A stretch of DNA of 64,000 nucleotides, from assembly GCF_026914265.1 (NCBI RefSeq), contig NC_069133.1, positions 28,675,772-28,739,771 on the forward strand, written 5' to 3'. Numbering within the stretch: position 1 is the first letter of the stretch; the number at the start of each line of letters is the position of its first letter. The stretch is from Mya arenaria (Eukaryota > Mollusca > Bivalvia > Myida > Myidae). The translations under genes and the position numbers were made by a program. Under the pieces are notes generated by a model. That model ran no database searches and was not told the DNA's origin. It saw only the letters and a program-made list of their open reading frames with translations. Below are positions 46,975 through 59,900 of this stretch, piece by piece.

Positions 46975-49165
46975 GCTTATTCTGCTGTGTTGATGTTTCT
47001 GCTACTGTCGTTGTTGGAGCTATTTCTTGTACTGTCGCTATTAGAGCTATTCCCGTTACTGCCGCTACTAGAGCTATGTCTGCTACTGCTGGTAGTCGAG
47101 CTGCTCCTACCCGTGCCGCTACTAGAGCTATGTCTGCTACTGCTGGTCGTCTAGCTTCTCCTACCCGTGCCGCTGCTAGAACTATTTCATCTACTGCTGG
47201 TAGTCGAGCTGCTCCTACCCGTGCCGCTGCTAGAACTATTTAATATTTATGCTTCTGCTGGTAGTCGAGCTGCTCCTAGCCGCGCCGCTGCTAGAGCTAT
47301 TTATGCTTCTGCTGGTAGTCGAGCTGCTCCTACCCGTGCCGTCGAGCTGCTCCTACCCGTGCCTCTGCTAGAGCTATGTCTGCTACTGCTGGTAGTCGAG
47401 CTGCTCGTACCCGTGCCGCTGCCATAGCTATGTCTGCTACTGCTGGTAGTCGAGCTGCTCCTACCCGTGCCGCTGCTAGAGCTATTTCTGCTACTGCTGG
47501 TAGTCGAGCTGCTCGAACCCGTGCCGCTTCTAGAGCTATTTCAGCTACTGCTGGTAGTCGAGCTGCTCCTACCCGTGCCGCTACTAGAGCTATTTCTGCT
47601 ACTGCTGGTAGTCGAGCTGCTCCTACCCGTGTCGCTGCTAGAACTGATTCCGCTACTGCTAGTAGTCAAGCTGCTCGTTCCCGTGCCGCTGCTATAGCTA
47701 TGTCTGCTACTGCTGGTAGTCAAGCTGCTCGTACCCGTGCCGCTGCTAGAGCTATGTCTGCTACTGCTGGTAGTCGAGCTGCTCGTACCCGTGCGCTGCT
47801 ATACGTATGTCTGCTACTGCTGGTAGTCGAGCTGCTCGTACCCGTGCCGCTGCTATAGCTATGTCTGCTACTGCTGGTAGTCAAGCTGCTCGTACCCGTG
47901 CCGCTACTATAGCTATGTCTGCTACTGCTGGTAGTCGAGCTGCTCGTACCCGTGCCGCTGCTAGAGCTATGTCTGCTACTGCTGGTAGTCGAGCTGCTCG
48001 TTCCCGTGCCGCTGCTATAGCTATGTCTGCTACTGCTGGTAGTCGAGCTGCTCGTACCCGTGCCGCTGATAGAGCTATGTCTGCTACTGCTGGTAGTCGA
48101 GCTGCTCGTACCCGTGCCGCTGCTATAGCTATGGCTGCTACTGCTGGTAGTCGAGCTGCTCCTACCCGTGCCGCTGCTAGAGCTATGTCTGCTACTGCTG
48201 GTAGTCGAGCTGCTCCTACCCGTGCCGCTGCTATAGCTATGTCTGCTACTGCTGGTAGTCGAGCTGCTCGTACCCGTGTCGCTACTATAGCTATGTCTGC
48301 TACTGCTGGTAGTCGAGCTGCTCCTACCCGTGCCGCTGCTAGAGCTATGTCTGCTACTGCTGGTAGTCGAGCTGCTCCTACCCGTGCCGCTTCTAGAGCT
48401 ATTTCAGCTACTGCTGGTAGTCGAGCTGCTCCTACCCGTGCCGCTACTAGAGCTATTTCTGCTACTGCTAGTAGTCGAGCTGCTCCTACCCGTGTCGCTG
48501 CTAGAACTGATTCTGCTACTGCTGGTAGTCAAGCTGCTCCTAGCCGTGCCGCTGCTAGAGCTATTTAATATTTATGCTTCTGCTGGTAGTCGAGCTGCTC
48601 CTACCCGAGCCGCTGCTAGAGCTAGTTATGTTTTTGCTGGTAGTCGAGCTGCTCTTACCCTGCCGCTGCTAGAGCTATTTCTGCTACTTCTGGTAGTCGA
48701 ACTGCTCTTACCCTGCCGCTGCTAGAGCTATTTCCGCTACTGCTGGTAGTCGAGCTGCTCCTATCCGTGCCGCTGCTAGAGCTATTTCTGCTACTGCTGG
48801 TAGTCGAGCTGTTCCTACCCGTCCGCTGCTAGAGCTATTTCTGCTACTGCTGGTTGAGGAGATGTTTCTGCAACTGTCGTTGCTACAGCTATTTTGCTAC
48901 TGTTGTTTCTGCAACTGTCGTTGCAAGACCTATTTCTCCTACTGCTGCTGGTAAACTTATTTCTGCTACTGCTGCTGGTAGACCTGTTTTTGCTACTGCT
49001 GCTGGTATGCCTATTTCTGTTACTCTATTTCTGCTACTGCTGCTGGTAGACCTATTTCTGCTACTGCTGCTGGTATACCTATTTCTGCTACTCTATTTCT
49101 GCTACTGCTGCTGGTAGACCTGTTTTTTGCTACTGCCACAGCTACTGCTACTGCTACTTTTTAAA
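46975..49165. repeat. 54-bp minisatellite, Ala/Arg/Ser-type frame
   Basis: The unit tctgctactgctggtagtcg then agctgctcgtacccgtgccg and ctgctatagctatg repeats every 54 bp between about 47.07 and 48.83 kb. It passes at both ends into simpler CTGCTACTG triplet repeats. One frame reads SATAGSRAARTRAAAIAM (18 residues) and another reads LLLLVVELLVPVPLLELC. A one-base deletion near 47795 shifts the frame. Upstream, no open frame joins the acceptor-like tttttag at about 46962 to this frame, so coding is not supported. Confidence 0.85.
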
Positions 49166-49274
49166 TTTCATGTACCATAGTTTATAAATATGTAAAACAA
49201 ACTGTTTGATATTGCTTAAATTCATGCCTTTAAATAAGGTGTATTTGCTATACACAAGTGAATATGTGTTATGC

Positions 49275-49302
49275 AATAAACAGAGTTGAGTTGAGTTGAG
49301 TG
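49275..49302. repeat. (GTTGA)n tract after AATAAA, retroposon tail
   Basis: caataaacagagttgagttg with repeated GTTGA units; the same arrangement (gaataaagttgagttgag) occurs at 60.65 kb. This fits the 3' tail of a retroposon family ending in a pentanucleotide repeat. Confidence 0.6.
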
Positions 49303-49309
49303 GAAATAA

Positions 49310-50800
49310 AAATATTTTTCAGTCTATAAGTAAATTTCAAATGTTCCATCGGTATAAACAATAACCAATCAGATCTATAATGTCTGTACCTTGAGGCCAG
49401 AGGCGGAGTGGACCCAGTGTTGTCCGGAGATCAAACGATTGCAATCGATAGTCTATCAACAAATCGAACGTTTGGTCACATTAAAAGTTTATGGTGTTTT
49501 GGGATACTTATATATAGAATGAACTGTTAAAGGCAATATTTTGTTTAATTTAACGCATTGTATTTACTTAAAATATATATGTTCTAAACAATAAACAGTC
49601 CCGGAATAAGTGGCCACAACCCTGTTGCGCACTGCAATAGTTAAGGACACTGCAGGTTACTGTGATATATTGTTGGACACTTTAGGACATTGTGTTTTAG
49701 GAAGAAGATACGTACACTTTACATGCAGATTTTGTAATAAGGTATGTTTTTACGAAATTGTTTCATATAAAGCAATGTGCAAACCGACCAACGCTATATT
49801 GATCACTCATACCGGTCAACGCCTCCACTTTACCCTAAGTGTTCTGGTTCGAGCATTGGCACCGGCGTTACTAAGTGAGTTCGGTTGGTCACATACACGA
49901 ACAAGGGGGGGGGGGGGTTCTGTAGAAGCTGCTTACCGTCCAAATAATGGACTCCACTCTCTCGTACCATCGTGCCAGCGAGTGGTGTTGGTATTTAGTT
50001 GCATAAATCAATATTTTGTACTTAAATGGTGATCTTTGAATATAGAACGGACATAAAACTGAAATAAGCGCAGATAAATGCGGGGTTGCAAATTCATAAT
50101 AATATCATAACACGCGACGAAGACTGTAGTTCATTCCGAAATAAAAATAATAATAAATAATTTGCATCGATCTCAAACATTAATAATTAATTTTAATATA
50201 TAACTTAATTTATGGTGAATAAATCTTTTTTTTAACTCTCTTATTCGCAGTTTGAATTAAAAGATTAGTTCGTGTATTTACTAGTTGGCGTGTTTTAACT
50301 ACGTACGTTAAATGGGATAAAACCTCGCCGAAAGTCGCGAGTTTCAAGTTGCACAAACAAATAAATAATATGAGTAATTAAGAAAGAAAACTGAATTAAG
50401 AAAAAGCAACAAAAACACCGTTTAGTCACCATCTGAAATTGTGTTTCCCGCGCACGTTACCGTAGTCAAGGGCAGCTGATCTTAGGTGAAGGTCAATAAT
50501 TACCTAAGATATGACTTATTTGCCACGGTGGGACATAGATAAGATGCCGGAGATACTTAAAACAGACGCATATACAAGCGCTCCGGGTGATACATTTAGA
50601 CGCACATGGGATTGTTAACGCTTCGGTTGTCCATATCCCAGAATGGGACGGGCCCTGTTATAACAAGAATAAACAACTGTAAACTTGATTTTAACCTAGC
50701 ACTTTAAAATCAGTAAGCAAATAATTCTTTAATTTGGTTTAAAAGACATAGTGTGTTCTGGGTTTTATGTCGTCTTGCATATACTGATATAGGGATCATT
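49310..50800. other. No supported gene
   Basis: A 140-codon plus frame at 49610-50032 crosses a run of about 11 G near 49905 and ends in unremarkable sequence. No domain or splice support was found. Confidence 0.45.
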
Positions 50801-50859
50801 TTGCCCGGCGTCGACGTCCGCTGCGTACCACAGCTTTTGTCCGCCCTTTAACCAAAGTA

Positions 50860-51200
50860 GCGCATTTGTCATCCAATCCTAACCAAACTTGGGTGCTAGT
50901 TTTATTGGCGTCATATCTTGACCAAGTTCAATGAACAGCCAACGTACTATTTACTCCTAAGTTAAAGCCAATTATCAGCACTCTTACATGCTCATTTCTT
51001 ACCCAACCTTTACCAAACATGGCTTCAATGTGTATGGGTGTAATATATCAACTGAGTTAGCCGTAGTTCTGGCCATTTATTCATCAAAGTTTCATTATTT
51101 TCCACTCACCAAACTGTGCATTTCTTATATTTACTAAACTTGGTTACAATATTTATGGGCACAACATCTCGATTTAGTTGGATTTACAGCCAGAAGTTAC
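50860..51200. repeat. Degenerate tandem dispersed repeat, three units of about 125 bp
   Basis: aaccaaacttgggtgctag ... gaccaagttcaatgaacagcc (50880-50942), a diverged copy at 51013-51075 and another at 51130-51193 (aaacttggttacaatattta ... agttggatttacagcc) share the layout 'aaactt-gg ... atgggcgtaatatct ... agttcg ... cagcca'. Not coding. Confidence 0.6.
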
Positions 51201-51984
51201 AGCTGGAGTTGTCATGAAACGTTTTACCAAATTATTTTTGACTTTCTCCGTTTCTTGACTTTCTTGTGCATATGTTGTACAATCTGCACTGATTAAAGCA
51301 TGTTTAAGGGAAACAATTTTCAAACAAATCTGATCAACTATATAACAAAACATAACTAAACATATTAAACTTAAGTTAACAACTGTATTGCAAATGTTTT
51401 ACTTTTTCAAATGTCATTGCCTTTCTGGAAATAAGCGAGGAATAAGTGCTGTCGTTAATATTTTACTCTTTTTAGACTATGTTATAAAAAAGGTACTGGA
51501 TGTAGTATAAGGAATTATCTGCGTTCGCTTTTGCGCGTATTTCTTTACCACTTAATTTGGTTCGGCATGGATGGTCACTCTGGAAGTGCGACCTATCCGA
51601 TTCGCGGAATTCTAAAATAATTGTTATTATTAATATATTCCACAATAGTTTAGGGCTAATGTCATTATCAATTGCATTGTTGTTGCTGCTGCTGTTGTTA
51701 TTGTTAAACTATTGCATTTATCCATTGTCATGACTAACATCAGTTCAGTTTGTCAATATCAGTATGAGTAATGAAATACAAACATTCGTAGGGTTGTTAC
51801 GAGTTTTGGTAGTCACCATACCAACAACCGGTACCGTAAGGGTTACTAATGTTGTTAGAACTTGTGTCCAACTCATTTGCTTTTTGTATACTCTATATCA
51901 TTGTTGTAAATACCGATCATGTTGAAAGAAAAAAAGGCAATACAATATGTTAAAATCATCCTGGCAAATACCCGCGTACTTCTT

Positions 51985-52108
51985 ACAGCCCTGTAACGTC
52001 TTCCCCATAGTAACCCCATAGTAACGTCTTCCCCATAGTAACTTCTTCCCAATAGTAACGTATTCCCCATAGAATCGTCTTCCACATAGAAACTTCTTCC
52101 CCATAAGT
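51985..52108. repeat. About 18-bp minisatellite
   Basis: Units like tagtaacgtcttcccca recur at 17-19 bp (agtaacgtcttccccatagt, agtaacttcttcccaatagt). The minus-strand frames across it encode GKK/GRR-type repeats and are artefacts. Confidence 0.8.
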
Positions 52109-52109
52109 A

Positions 52110-52945
52110 GCACAATATTTTAAACTGTATTTTTTCTTCATTATTATTTTTCCTATACAATATATCATTTTGCTTATTGAAAATCCTATCAGTACACGGT
52201 ATATCTTTATAAAACGGTAATAGTAAGTGGGGGAAATCGCCTGATCGGGAAATTGCTAAAGGGGAATCCCCTATAGTGTTGTCAATTTATTGCATTAACA
52301 GGGCAGACATTTCTTTTTTGTATACGCCCAAGGAAAAATAGCATATGCATATGCATGGATATTTAGTCTACGAAAATGTAAAGCCATGATTATGAATAGA
52401 AAGACAGATTTCAAATCAACCGTTATGCTTTTTTTAATTTCCCCACTCTTGAGATATCGAAAACAATTCAACTTATTTCCTGATTTTGAAGCACTTTCAT
52501 CACGAAAGGGAAGCAAAATCAAGAAGGCGGTGAAACCAGCTGCAGTTCTATGTTGCTTCTATCACATATATATAGAAATCGGGAAAGTGTTTGAAGTATT
52601 TCGACACATGTTATTTGGCATAGTGAATGGCAGTTACTATTCTGGATAAAGTGTACAGAGATCGGCGTTACACCATTTTCTTACTGTAGTGGCTGTCATT
52701 TGTTCGCTGTTCTAATTGTGGTAAGAATAGTGTGACATAGCAGATGTCGGCAAACAAACAGTTCATGCACATATTGAAATCAAGGTACAGGATTAAATCC
52801 ATACTCAGCATTTAAAATCAAATTCGACTCTTCTTAAAACGTAATGTTAAAAAGACTTGATAAATAACATCTTACAAAAAAGATTCTAAACATAAAAGAC
52901 GCAACACAAAACGGATTTCTGATCAGGATATGTTCTATTCCTGAG
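52110..52945. other. No supported gene
   Basis: An 87-codon plus frame (52386-52649) has no recognised motif or splice support. Confidence 0.5.
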
Positions 52946-52948
52946 CAG

Positions 52949-55345
52949 TTAACACGAAATAGCTGTTGTCACTGCCTATTTGGGTCAACTTAACGCTAGT
53001 GCTTTTAAATCATGAAACGCTAAACAGCTGTTTCAACTGCCTGGTACTGTTTACTTCATGAAAGTGCTTCTAAATCATAAAGACACCGAACAGCTGCCTC
53101 CACTTCCTGGTACGGTTTGCTTCACAGTAGTGTTTCTAAATAATGAAACGCTAATCAGCTGTTTTCACTGCCTGGTTTGGTTAACTTCACAATAGTGCTT
53201 CTTAATCAGGAAACGCTAAACAGCTGTTTCCACTGCCTGGTAGGGTTAACTTCACGATAGTGCTTCTAAATCATGAAACGCTAAACAGCTGTTTCCACTG
53301 CCTGGTAGGGTTAACTTCACGATAGTGCTTCTAAATCATGAAACGCCGAACAGCTGTTTCCACTGCCTGATAGAGTTTGTTTCACGGTAGTGCTCCTAAA
53401 TCAGGAAACGCTAAACAGCTGTTTACACTGCCTGGTAGGGTTGACTTCACGATAGAGCTTCTAAATCAGGAAACGCTAAACAGCTGTTTCCACTGCCTGG
53501 TTTGGTTAACTTCACAATAGTGCTTCTAAATCAGGAAACGCTAAACAGCTGTTTCCACTGCCTGGTTGGGTTAACTTTACGATAGTGCTTCTAAATCAGG
53601 AAACGCTAAACAGCTGTTTCCACTGCCTGGTTGGGTTAACTTCACGATAGTGCTTCTAAATCAGGAAACGCTAAACAGCTGTTTCCACTGCCTGGTTTGG
53701 TTAACTTCACAATAGTGCTTCTAAATCAGGAAACGCTAAACAGCTGTTTCCACTGCCTGGTTGGGTTAACTTTACGATAGTGCTTCTAAATCAGGAAACG
53801 CTAAACAGCTGTTTCCACTGCCTGGTTGGGTTAACTTTACGATAGTGCTTCTAAATCAGGAAACGCTAAACAGCTGTTTCCACTGCCTGGTTTGGTTAAC
53901 TTCACAATAGTGCTTCTAAATCAGGAAACGCTAAACAGCTGTTTCCACTGCCTGGTTGGGTTAACTTCACGATAGTGCTTCTAAATCATGAAACGCTAAA
54001 CAGCTGTTTCCACTGCCTGGTTTGGTTAACTTCACGATAGTGCTTCTAAATCAGGAAACGCTAATCAGCTGTTTCCACTGCCTGGTTGGGTTAACTTCAC
54101 AATAGTGCTTCTAAATCAGGAAACGCTAAACAGCTGTTTCCACTGCCTGGTTGGGTTAACTTTACGATAGTGCTTCTAAATCAGGAAACGCTAAACAGCT
54201 GTTTTCACTGCCTAGCTGGGTTAACTTCACGATAGGGCTTCTAAATCAGGAAACGCTAAACAGCTGTTTCCACTGCCTGGCTGGGTTAACTTCACGATAG
54301 TGCTTCTAAATCAGGAAACGCTAAACAGCTGTTTTCACTGCCTGGTTGGGTTAACTTCACGATAGTGCTTCTAAATCAGGAAACGCTAAACAGCTGTTTT
54401 CACTGCCTGGTAGGGTTAACTTCACGATAGTGCTTCTGAATCAGGAAACGCTAAACAGCTGTTTCCACTGCCTGGTAGGGTTAACTTCACGATAATGCTT
54501 CTAAATCAGGAAACGCTAAACAGCTGTTTCCACTGCCTGCTTGGGTTAACTTTACGATAGTGCTTCTAAATCAGGAAACGCTAAACAGCTGTTTCCACTG
54601 CCTGGTAGGGTTAACTTCACGATAGTGCTTCTAAATCAGGAAACGCTAAACAGCTGTTTCCACTGCCTGCTTGGGTTAACTTTACGATAGTGCTTCTAAA
54701 TCAGGAAACGCTAAACAGCTGTTTCCACTGCCTGGTTGGGTTAACTTCACGATAGTGCTTCTAAATCAGGAAACGCTAAACAGCTGTTTCCACTGCCTGG
54801 TTGGGTTAACTTTACGATAGTGCTTCTAAATCAGGAAACGCTAAACAGCTGTTTCCACTGCCTGGTTGGGTTAACTTCACGATAGTGCTTCTAAATCAGG
54901 AAACGCTAAACAGCTGTTTCCACTGCCTGCTTGGGTTAACTTTACGATAGTGCTTCTAAATCAGGAAACGCTAAACAGCTGTTTCCACTGCCTGGTTGGG
55001 TTAACTTCACGATAGTGCTTCTAAATCAGGAAACGCTAAACAGCTGTTTCCACTGCCTGGTTGGGTTAACGTCACGGTAGTGTTTCTAAATCATGAAACG
55101 CCGAACAGCTGTTTTTACTGCCTGATAGGGTTTGCTTCAGGATTATGCTTTTAAATCATGAATCATCGGACAACTGTTTTCACTGCCTTTAGGGATAACT
55201 TACCGATTGTGCGTTTTAATAATGAAACGCAGAACGGCTGTTTCCACGGCCTGGTACTTCACGATAGTGCTTCTTAATCATGAAACGGTGTACAGTTGTT
55301 TAGTTGCAACTACCTGATAGGGTTTATTTCACGAATTGATTGTTT
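52949..55345. repeat. Satellite array C, 65-bp unit (about 36 copies)
   Basis: The unit aaacgctaaacagctgtttc then cactgcctggttgggttaac and ttcacgatagtgcttctaaa repeats every 65 bp with very high similarity in the centre and degraded edges. Variants (tttgg/cacaatag; ttggg/tttacg; ttggg/ttcacg) recur in sets of three at 53.5-53.95 kb and pairwise at 54.5-55.0 kb. Almost every unit contains the 12-bp palindrome AAACAGCTGTTT. Confidence 0.96.
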
Positions 55346-55406
55346 ATGGTAATTAATTGAGTAACACAAACAATAACACGTATACTTTACTTTTAATTAT
55401 AAACCA

Positions 55407-55436
55407 ACGTTTCGGCGCCAAGCGCCTTCTTCAGGG
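55407..55436 (-). ncRNA. Hammerhead-ribozyme-like core in Penelope 3' region (degenerate)
   Basis: On the minus strand CTGAAGA (55434-55428) is followed by an A, a GGCGC/TTG/GCGCC hairpin (55426-55414) and GAAAC (55413-55409). The order CUGANGA, stem II, GAAA is that of hammerhead ribozymes reported in Penelope-like elements. The extra A before stem II and the lack of clear stem I pairing suggest an inactive or diverged copy. Confidence 0.35.
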
Positions 55437-55654
55437 TTATAATAACAAATACAAACGGACGTTACGTCAAGAACGACGCAATGTCGTTTGGCGGGAAAAC
55501 GTGTCATATTACTTTTCACAAAACTTTGTGTAAAAATAATTGTTATAGATGCTTTCGGATTAAATAAATACAAAAATTTCCTATAGAAATATATTATACA
55601 AAAACATATATAGGAAAAAACGAAAGCAAGCCAAACTTATTTTTAATTGCAAAG

Positions 55655-56045
55655 CTATTCTTTAACGTAAAAAATAGCTTTAGAGTTCATTCCCTGAGGA
55701 TATAAAGTTTTGAGTTTGTGAATCCAATAAGTCTCTTTAAATAAACGATTTATGTTATTCCTAACAATTTCAATAGGCATAAAACTAAAGTCATTTATAC
55801 TATGCGACACGCTATTAAAATGCGCAGCAACTAATGATGAAGACATAGGGTCCGTAAAATTACAAATATCAAATCTGTGACTATTCATACGTTTTGACAC
55901 GGCTTGTGTAGTTTGACCCACATATTGTTCGTTACATCTTTTGCATGTAATTAAATATATTACATCTTCTATTGCACAATTGGTTTCGCAGCAAAGTCTG
56001 TTATTGATGTTCTTTAACAATAATGATGAGAACAGAATCGGGAAT
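55655..56045 (-). pseudogene. Penelope-like element 3' fragment: GIY-YIG nuclease domain
   Basis: The minus frame, 121 codons from its first ATG and open slightly upstream, contains VIYLITCKRCNEQYVGQT, the GIY-YIG signature region (YLI...YVGQT), then SKRMNSHR, VAAHFNS and WIHKLKTLYPQGMNSK, a typical end of Penelope-type proteins. Cysteines just before the domain (CCETNC) match the zinc-binding segment of such proteins. The reverse transcriptase that should precede it is absent, so this is a 5'-truncated insertion. The ribozyme-like motif lies about 220 nt downstream on the same strand. Confidence 0.8.
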
Positions 56046-56047
56046 TG

Positions 56048-56610
56048 TTAACTCGCTTTGGTCAAGAGTTCCGTCAACAAATGAAACAGATGGAATAACC
56101 GGATATGGTTGATATTTACATCTGTCCTAGTGACGTGGACGTGGTTACTTATGTAAATGTCACGTGACCAGTGGTCAGCAGATGGCCGTGGTCTGTCCTT
56201 CTGTGGAACCAACCGCCGGAGGTAATGGCTCGACACAATTGTTACTATGCCGTATTAATGAAACACCGAGATTCAAGTCCGATTGTTATATTAATGAAAA
56301 CTTTTAACATTTCAATTCTATGTATTCTATCTTATTATGTCGCTGAATGCAGGGTTCAACATGGTTAAAATTAAACAACCGTTGACTTGTGACCGAGGGG
56401 ACTCCTGAAATTATATTCCTATTGCCGTACTTATCTAGTTCTGCAGCTGTTCATATTTGTAGTATTGTTCATACCTACGAACAGGTCATCTAAATGCTGA
56501 AGATTGTAGTCACCGTAATAGTAAATTACTTTTATTTGATTTTATCAACAACAAATCACATGCATACACCCTGCTGCTGCTGATGATGATGTTACATCGC
56601 ATGTATACGT
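56048..56610. other. Chitinase upstream region
   Basis: Contains part of the dispersed sequence next to the Penelope fragment (to about 56.23 kb) and AT-rich sequence before the TATA box. No separate gene was seen. Confidence 0.4.
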
Positions 56611-56614
56611 GTCA

Positions 56615-56622
56615 TATATAAA
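56615..56622 (+). promoter_or_regulatory. TATA box of the chitinase gene
   Basis: TATATAAA. Transcription would start near 56645. An untranslated first exon appears to end at 56711 (ACTTTG/gtatgt) and join the coding exon after ttgttttcag at 56890. Confidence 0.55.
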
Positions 56623-56902
56623 GGTTGACTTTATCCGAAACTTGAGGACTCATTAGAAATTTAAATAGTCACAACGATCTTTGTTCTTTTCTTGATCGGT
56701 TTTCTACTTTGGTATGTTCAAATGTTAAGCTAGGACGATTTAAAATACATTTTCATTTTCAATATTTCTGAAAGATTATGGTTCGTACATTACAAACAAA
56801 ACGAGTTTATTTCAAGGGAGCGATAGCGACCGATGGAATACTTATTTGTATTTATGTGTAAATGCAACTAATTAGTAATATTGTTTTCAGGACTCTTGCA
56901 CG

Positions 56903-59900
56903 ATGAAGTGTGTGATCGCATTTTTGGCTGCTTTCATAATGGTGGCACATGGCGACGGTGAGAAAAGTTTACAATCATAGCGATACTTTGTTCAAAGCGC
57001 ATATGCATACAGTTCAAGGCTAGGGGCACCCAATATTTTTGTTTATTATCATGAATACATTTAAATACAATACGTTATTTTATTCAAATTTATTCAAATA
57101 CAATACTTTGTCTTTTTCATGTTTAAAAGGCTCCTCTTAGTTGGATTTTCCCCCCGAAAGAGTTACATAAGTATGTTTAACTTGTATATAATAATGTTAG
57201 CTGCAATTGCTTGATATGTTCTCACGCTTATTTTGTCAAGTATTGGTGAATCGATTTTGATTAAGAAAATTGGAAGCTTGGAAACGTTATTGTCAAACTG
57301 ATTTTTTTAATTAGATATAGATCTAGCTGTTGATCATTTATTTAAAGCTATTTCCACGACGGGAGTAATTTTATAAAAAACAAACAACAAAAACACATTT
57401 ACTGGTGACATCGGATTTCAGGCCGTAAGCGAGTGTGTTACTACAGCAACTGGTCCCAGTACCGACCGACAGGGGGCAAGTTCTTCCCCACGGACATCGA
57501 CGCCTCCCTATGCACCCATCTCATCTACTCCTTCGCCAAACTCAACACTTCCGGCGAAATGGATATGTATGAATGGAATGACCCCAAACAGTGAGTAACT
57601 AAACACTTCACTTACTTAGTAGACTGTTACGCTGACAGTGGCCAAATGGTTAATCGCATCGGACACTTTATCAGTGGTTCTGTGGTTCGAAATTCACTCG
57701 GAGCTTCGTCGATGATAAGTACTGGGCCCAATTTCTTGAAAATAATTAAGCGTAATAAGCTTTTATACCTAATTTCTTTGTGTCAAATCACTTACACGAA
57801 CCTAATTTCACATGATCAAAATACTCTTTAAATAAAAAGTGAGCTTAGCTTGTTCCTGTTAAAAGGCAATTATTTCAGAAATTGGGGCTAGAAAAAGTAA
57901 AGGGTTCTTAACCATATCTACATACAGATTTCAAAAATGTGTTCATACGTTCGTGGTTATGAAGCTCGACGGGTGTTGATCATTGCGACATAAAATCAAT
58001 GTTACCAGTACACGCATAATGTTGTAAATGATGGCAACCAGTTATGTGATCTGCCTCTGTGCCATGTCTCAATAACGACCGTAAGACTTAAGATCGTAAA
58101 TTTCCAGGCGTTACCTCGTTTGTTTTTTTCGCGTGAACTGAGTTTCAATAAAAAAATATTTATCGCATAGATTATGGCCGTACCGTTACGGGTGCACAAG
58201 AGCTTTTAGCAGCGTAAGGTTTACGGCTGGGCTATCTTTTGAAACTGGGACCATATTTGTAAGAGTTATAAGAATAAGAATCAAATGATATTTTATTTGT
58301 ATTTAGACATGTAGTTTAAAACTAAGTCATAGATTTGTGATTGGTTAATAACGATCGAGTTTCCATACGCTTTTACTACTGGAGTTTTCTGCCCCTAAAT
58401 GTTGTGAAACTTGGTACACTTGTTGACTTTGACCTATAACAATACGCACGTGTTACAGATGTATGACGTTTTATTGCTACATAATACATGTGTGAATAAA
58501 GTTAATTCCTTAATCGAAAGAAATGCGAAAAAACAATCGGACGTTGACATGCGCGAGCGTTTACTACATACGTTTAAGTGTAATAATTCAATCGGAATAT
58601 AATACAACCATACGATATTGAAGTAGGCTATTCTCTAACTAACAATTATAGCTACAAGGATTTCAACGACCTGAAAAAGTCTAACCCGGGGCTAAAAACG
58701 CTGCTGGCGATTGGCGGCTGGAACGCCGGAAGTACAGACTACTCCAGTCTTGTAGCGGTCCCCGCAAAGCGGCGGAACTTCGCGGTGAAGGCGGTCGAGA
58801 CTCTGGTAAGGTGGAACTTCGACGGCCTCGACCTCGACTGGGAGTACCCGGCCAGGCGAGGAGGAGCTGCAGCCGACAAGGAAAACTTCATCCTCTGGAT
58901 AAAGGTAGAAACTTGCTTACTGGGCCAACGGCTGTTTTACAGGTTAATTTGAATGTATGGTTATAAATCTATCATGTTGGAGTTGTAGAAATAACACATT
59001 TATAAAAATAATCAACATGTACAAAAGTTACCAAAAACGTTCTTCCCAAGATTTCCCTGTAATATATATCTTCTTCCAAGTGGGTTTTTGTTGCGGGGAA
59101 GGGTATGATCCTGGATCTACCGATCCGCTTGTGTTTTAAATGGACTCTCTCAAAGACTTTATGGAAAGTTTAAACTCATTGCTTTTGCTCGATTGTGATG
59201 AAAGCTAATAGCTATAGCTTATAGAATCACGCTCGAGTCTGTTTCCTAGGTAGAAACCAGTACTGCTGAAAATTGCGAGACACCTTGAGAAGGTACCTTT
59301 AGTGCGGGGATCGAACCCACAACCTCTTGGTTAATAGACAGACACCAATTGATTTCATGTTGGTGGCAATGTTTTCATAATGTGTTCGAATTGAATTATT
59401 TTATCTATTATAAGGAACAAACACCGTAATATTATATAAGTTGATAGATACTTATTTGATTCGAACTTTAAGCCGTGATTAAATCCATTTTCAATATCGT
59501 TATATACTTAGTATTTCTGGTAAGTGATGTATTTTCTGTCCCATTTTGTAATACTTAGGTGCAACCGAACGTTAATCTCAACTTCTTATGACGATTTACC
59601 ATTGTCTGAGGCAGTCTGCTTACATCATTTTTTAATAACTCATGCTATACTGGCTCGCCCGTACCAAATGTTTTTGAATTTGTTTTGTTCATGATGTGCA
59701 CGTGGATGATTCTGTTACAGGACATTCTAGTCGAATTTAACAAGCATCAGCCGCGGCTCCTGCTGACGGCGGCGGTGGCCGCGGGGAAGGAGAACATTGA
59801 TAACGCATACGACATCCCGGAAATGGCCAGGTAAGATTTCACACCCTCAAATCAAATGTATTCAACTGTTTCATGTACTGTATGTAGGTCTATCGAATGT

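Noticed and set aside
47376..48568. Ala/Arg/Ser repeat protein gene of 160 and 253 codons
   Set aside because: A single-base deletion shifts the frame mid-array, the other frames are equally long, and no open upstream exon joins it.
49610..50032. 140-codon plus-strand protein
   Set aside because: Crosses a poly-G run, lacks motifs or splice sites, and is close to the length expected by chance in 64 kb.
1..55345. Satellite arrays as CRISPR arrays
   Set aside because: Units are contiguous with no unique spacers between repeats, and the window is eukaryotic.
52949..55345. CENP-B box in array C (ggaaacg)
   Set aside because: Only the ggaaacg part matches; the required TTCG and CGGG positions are absent, so centromere function is not claimed.
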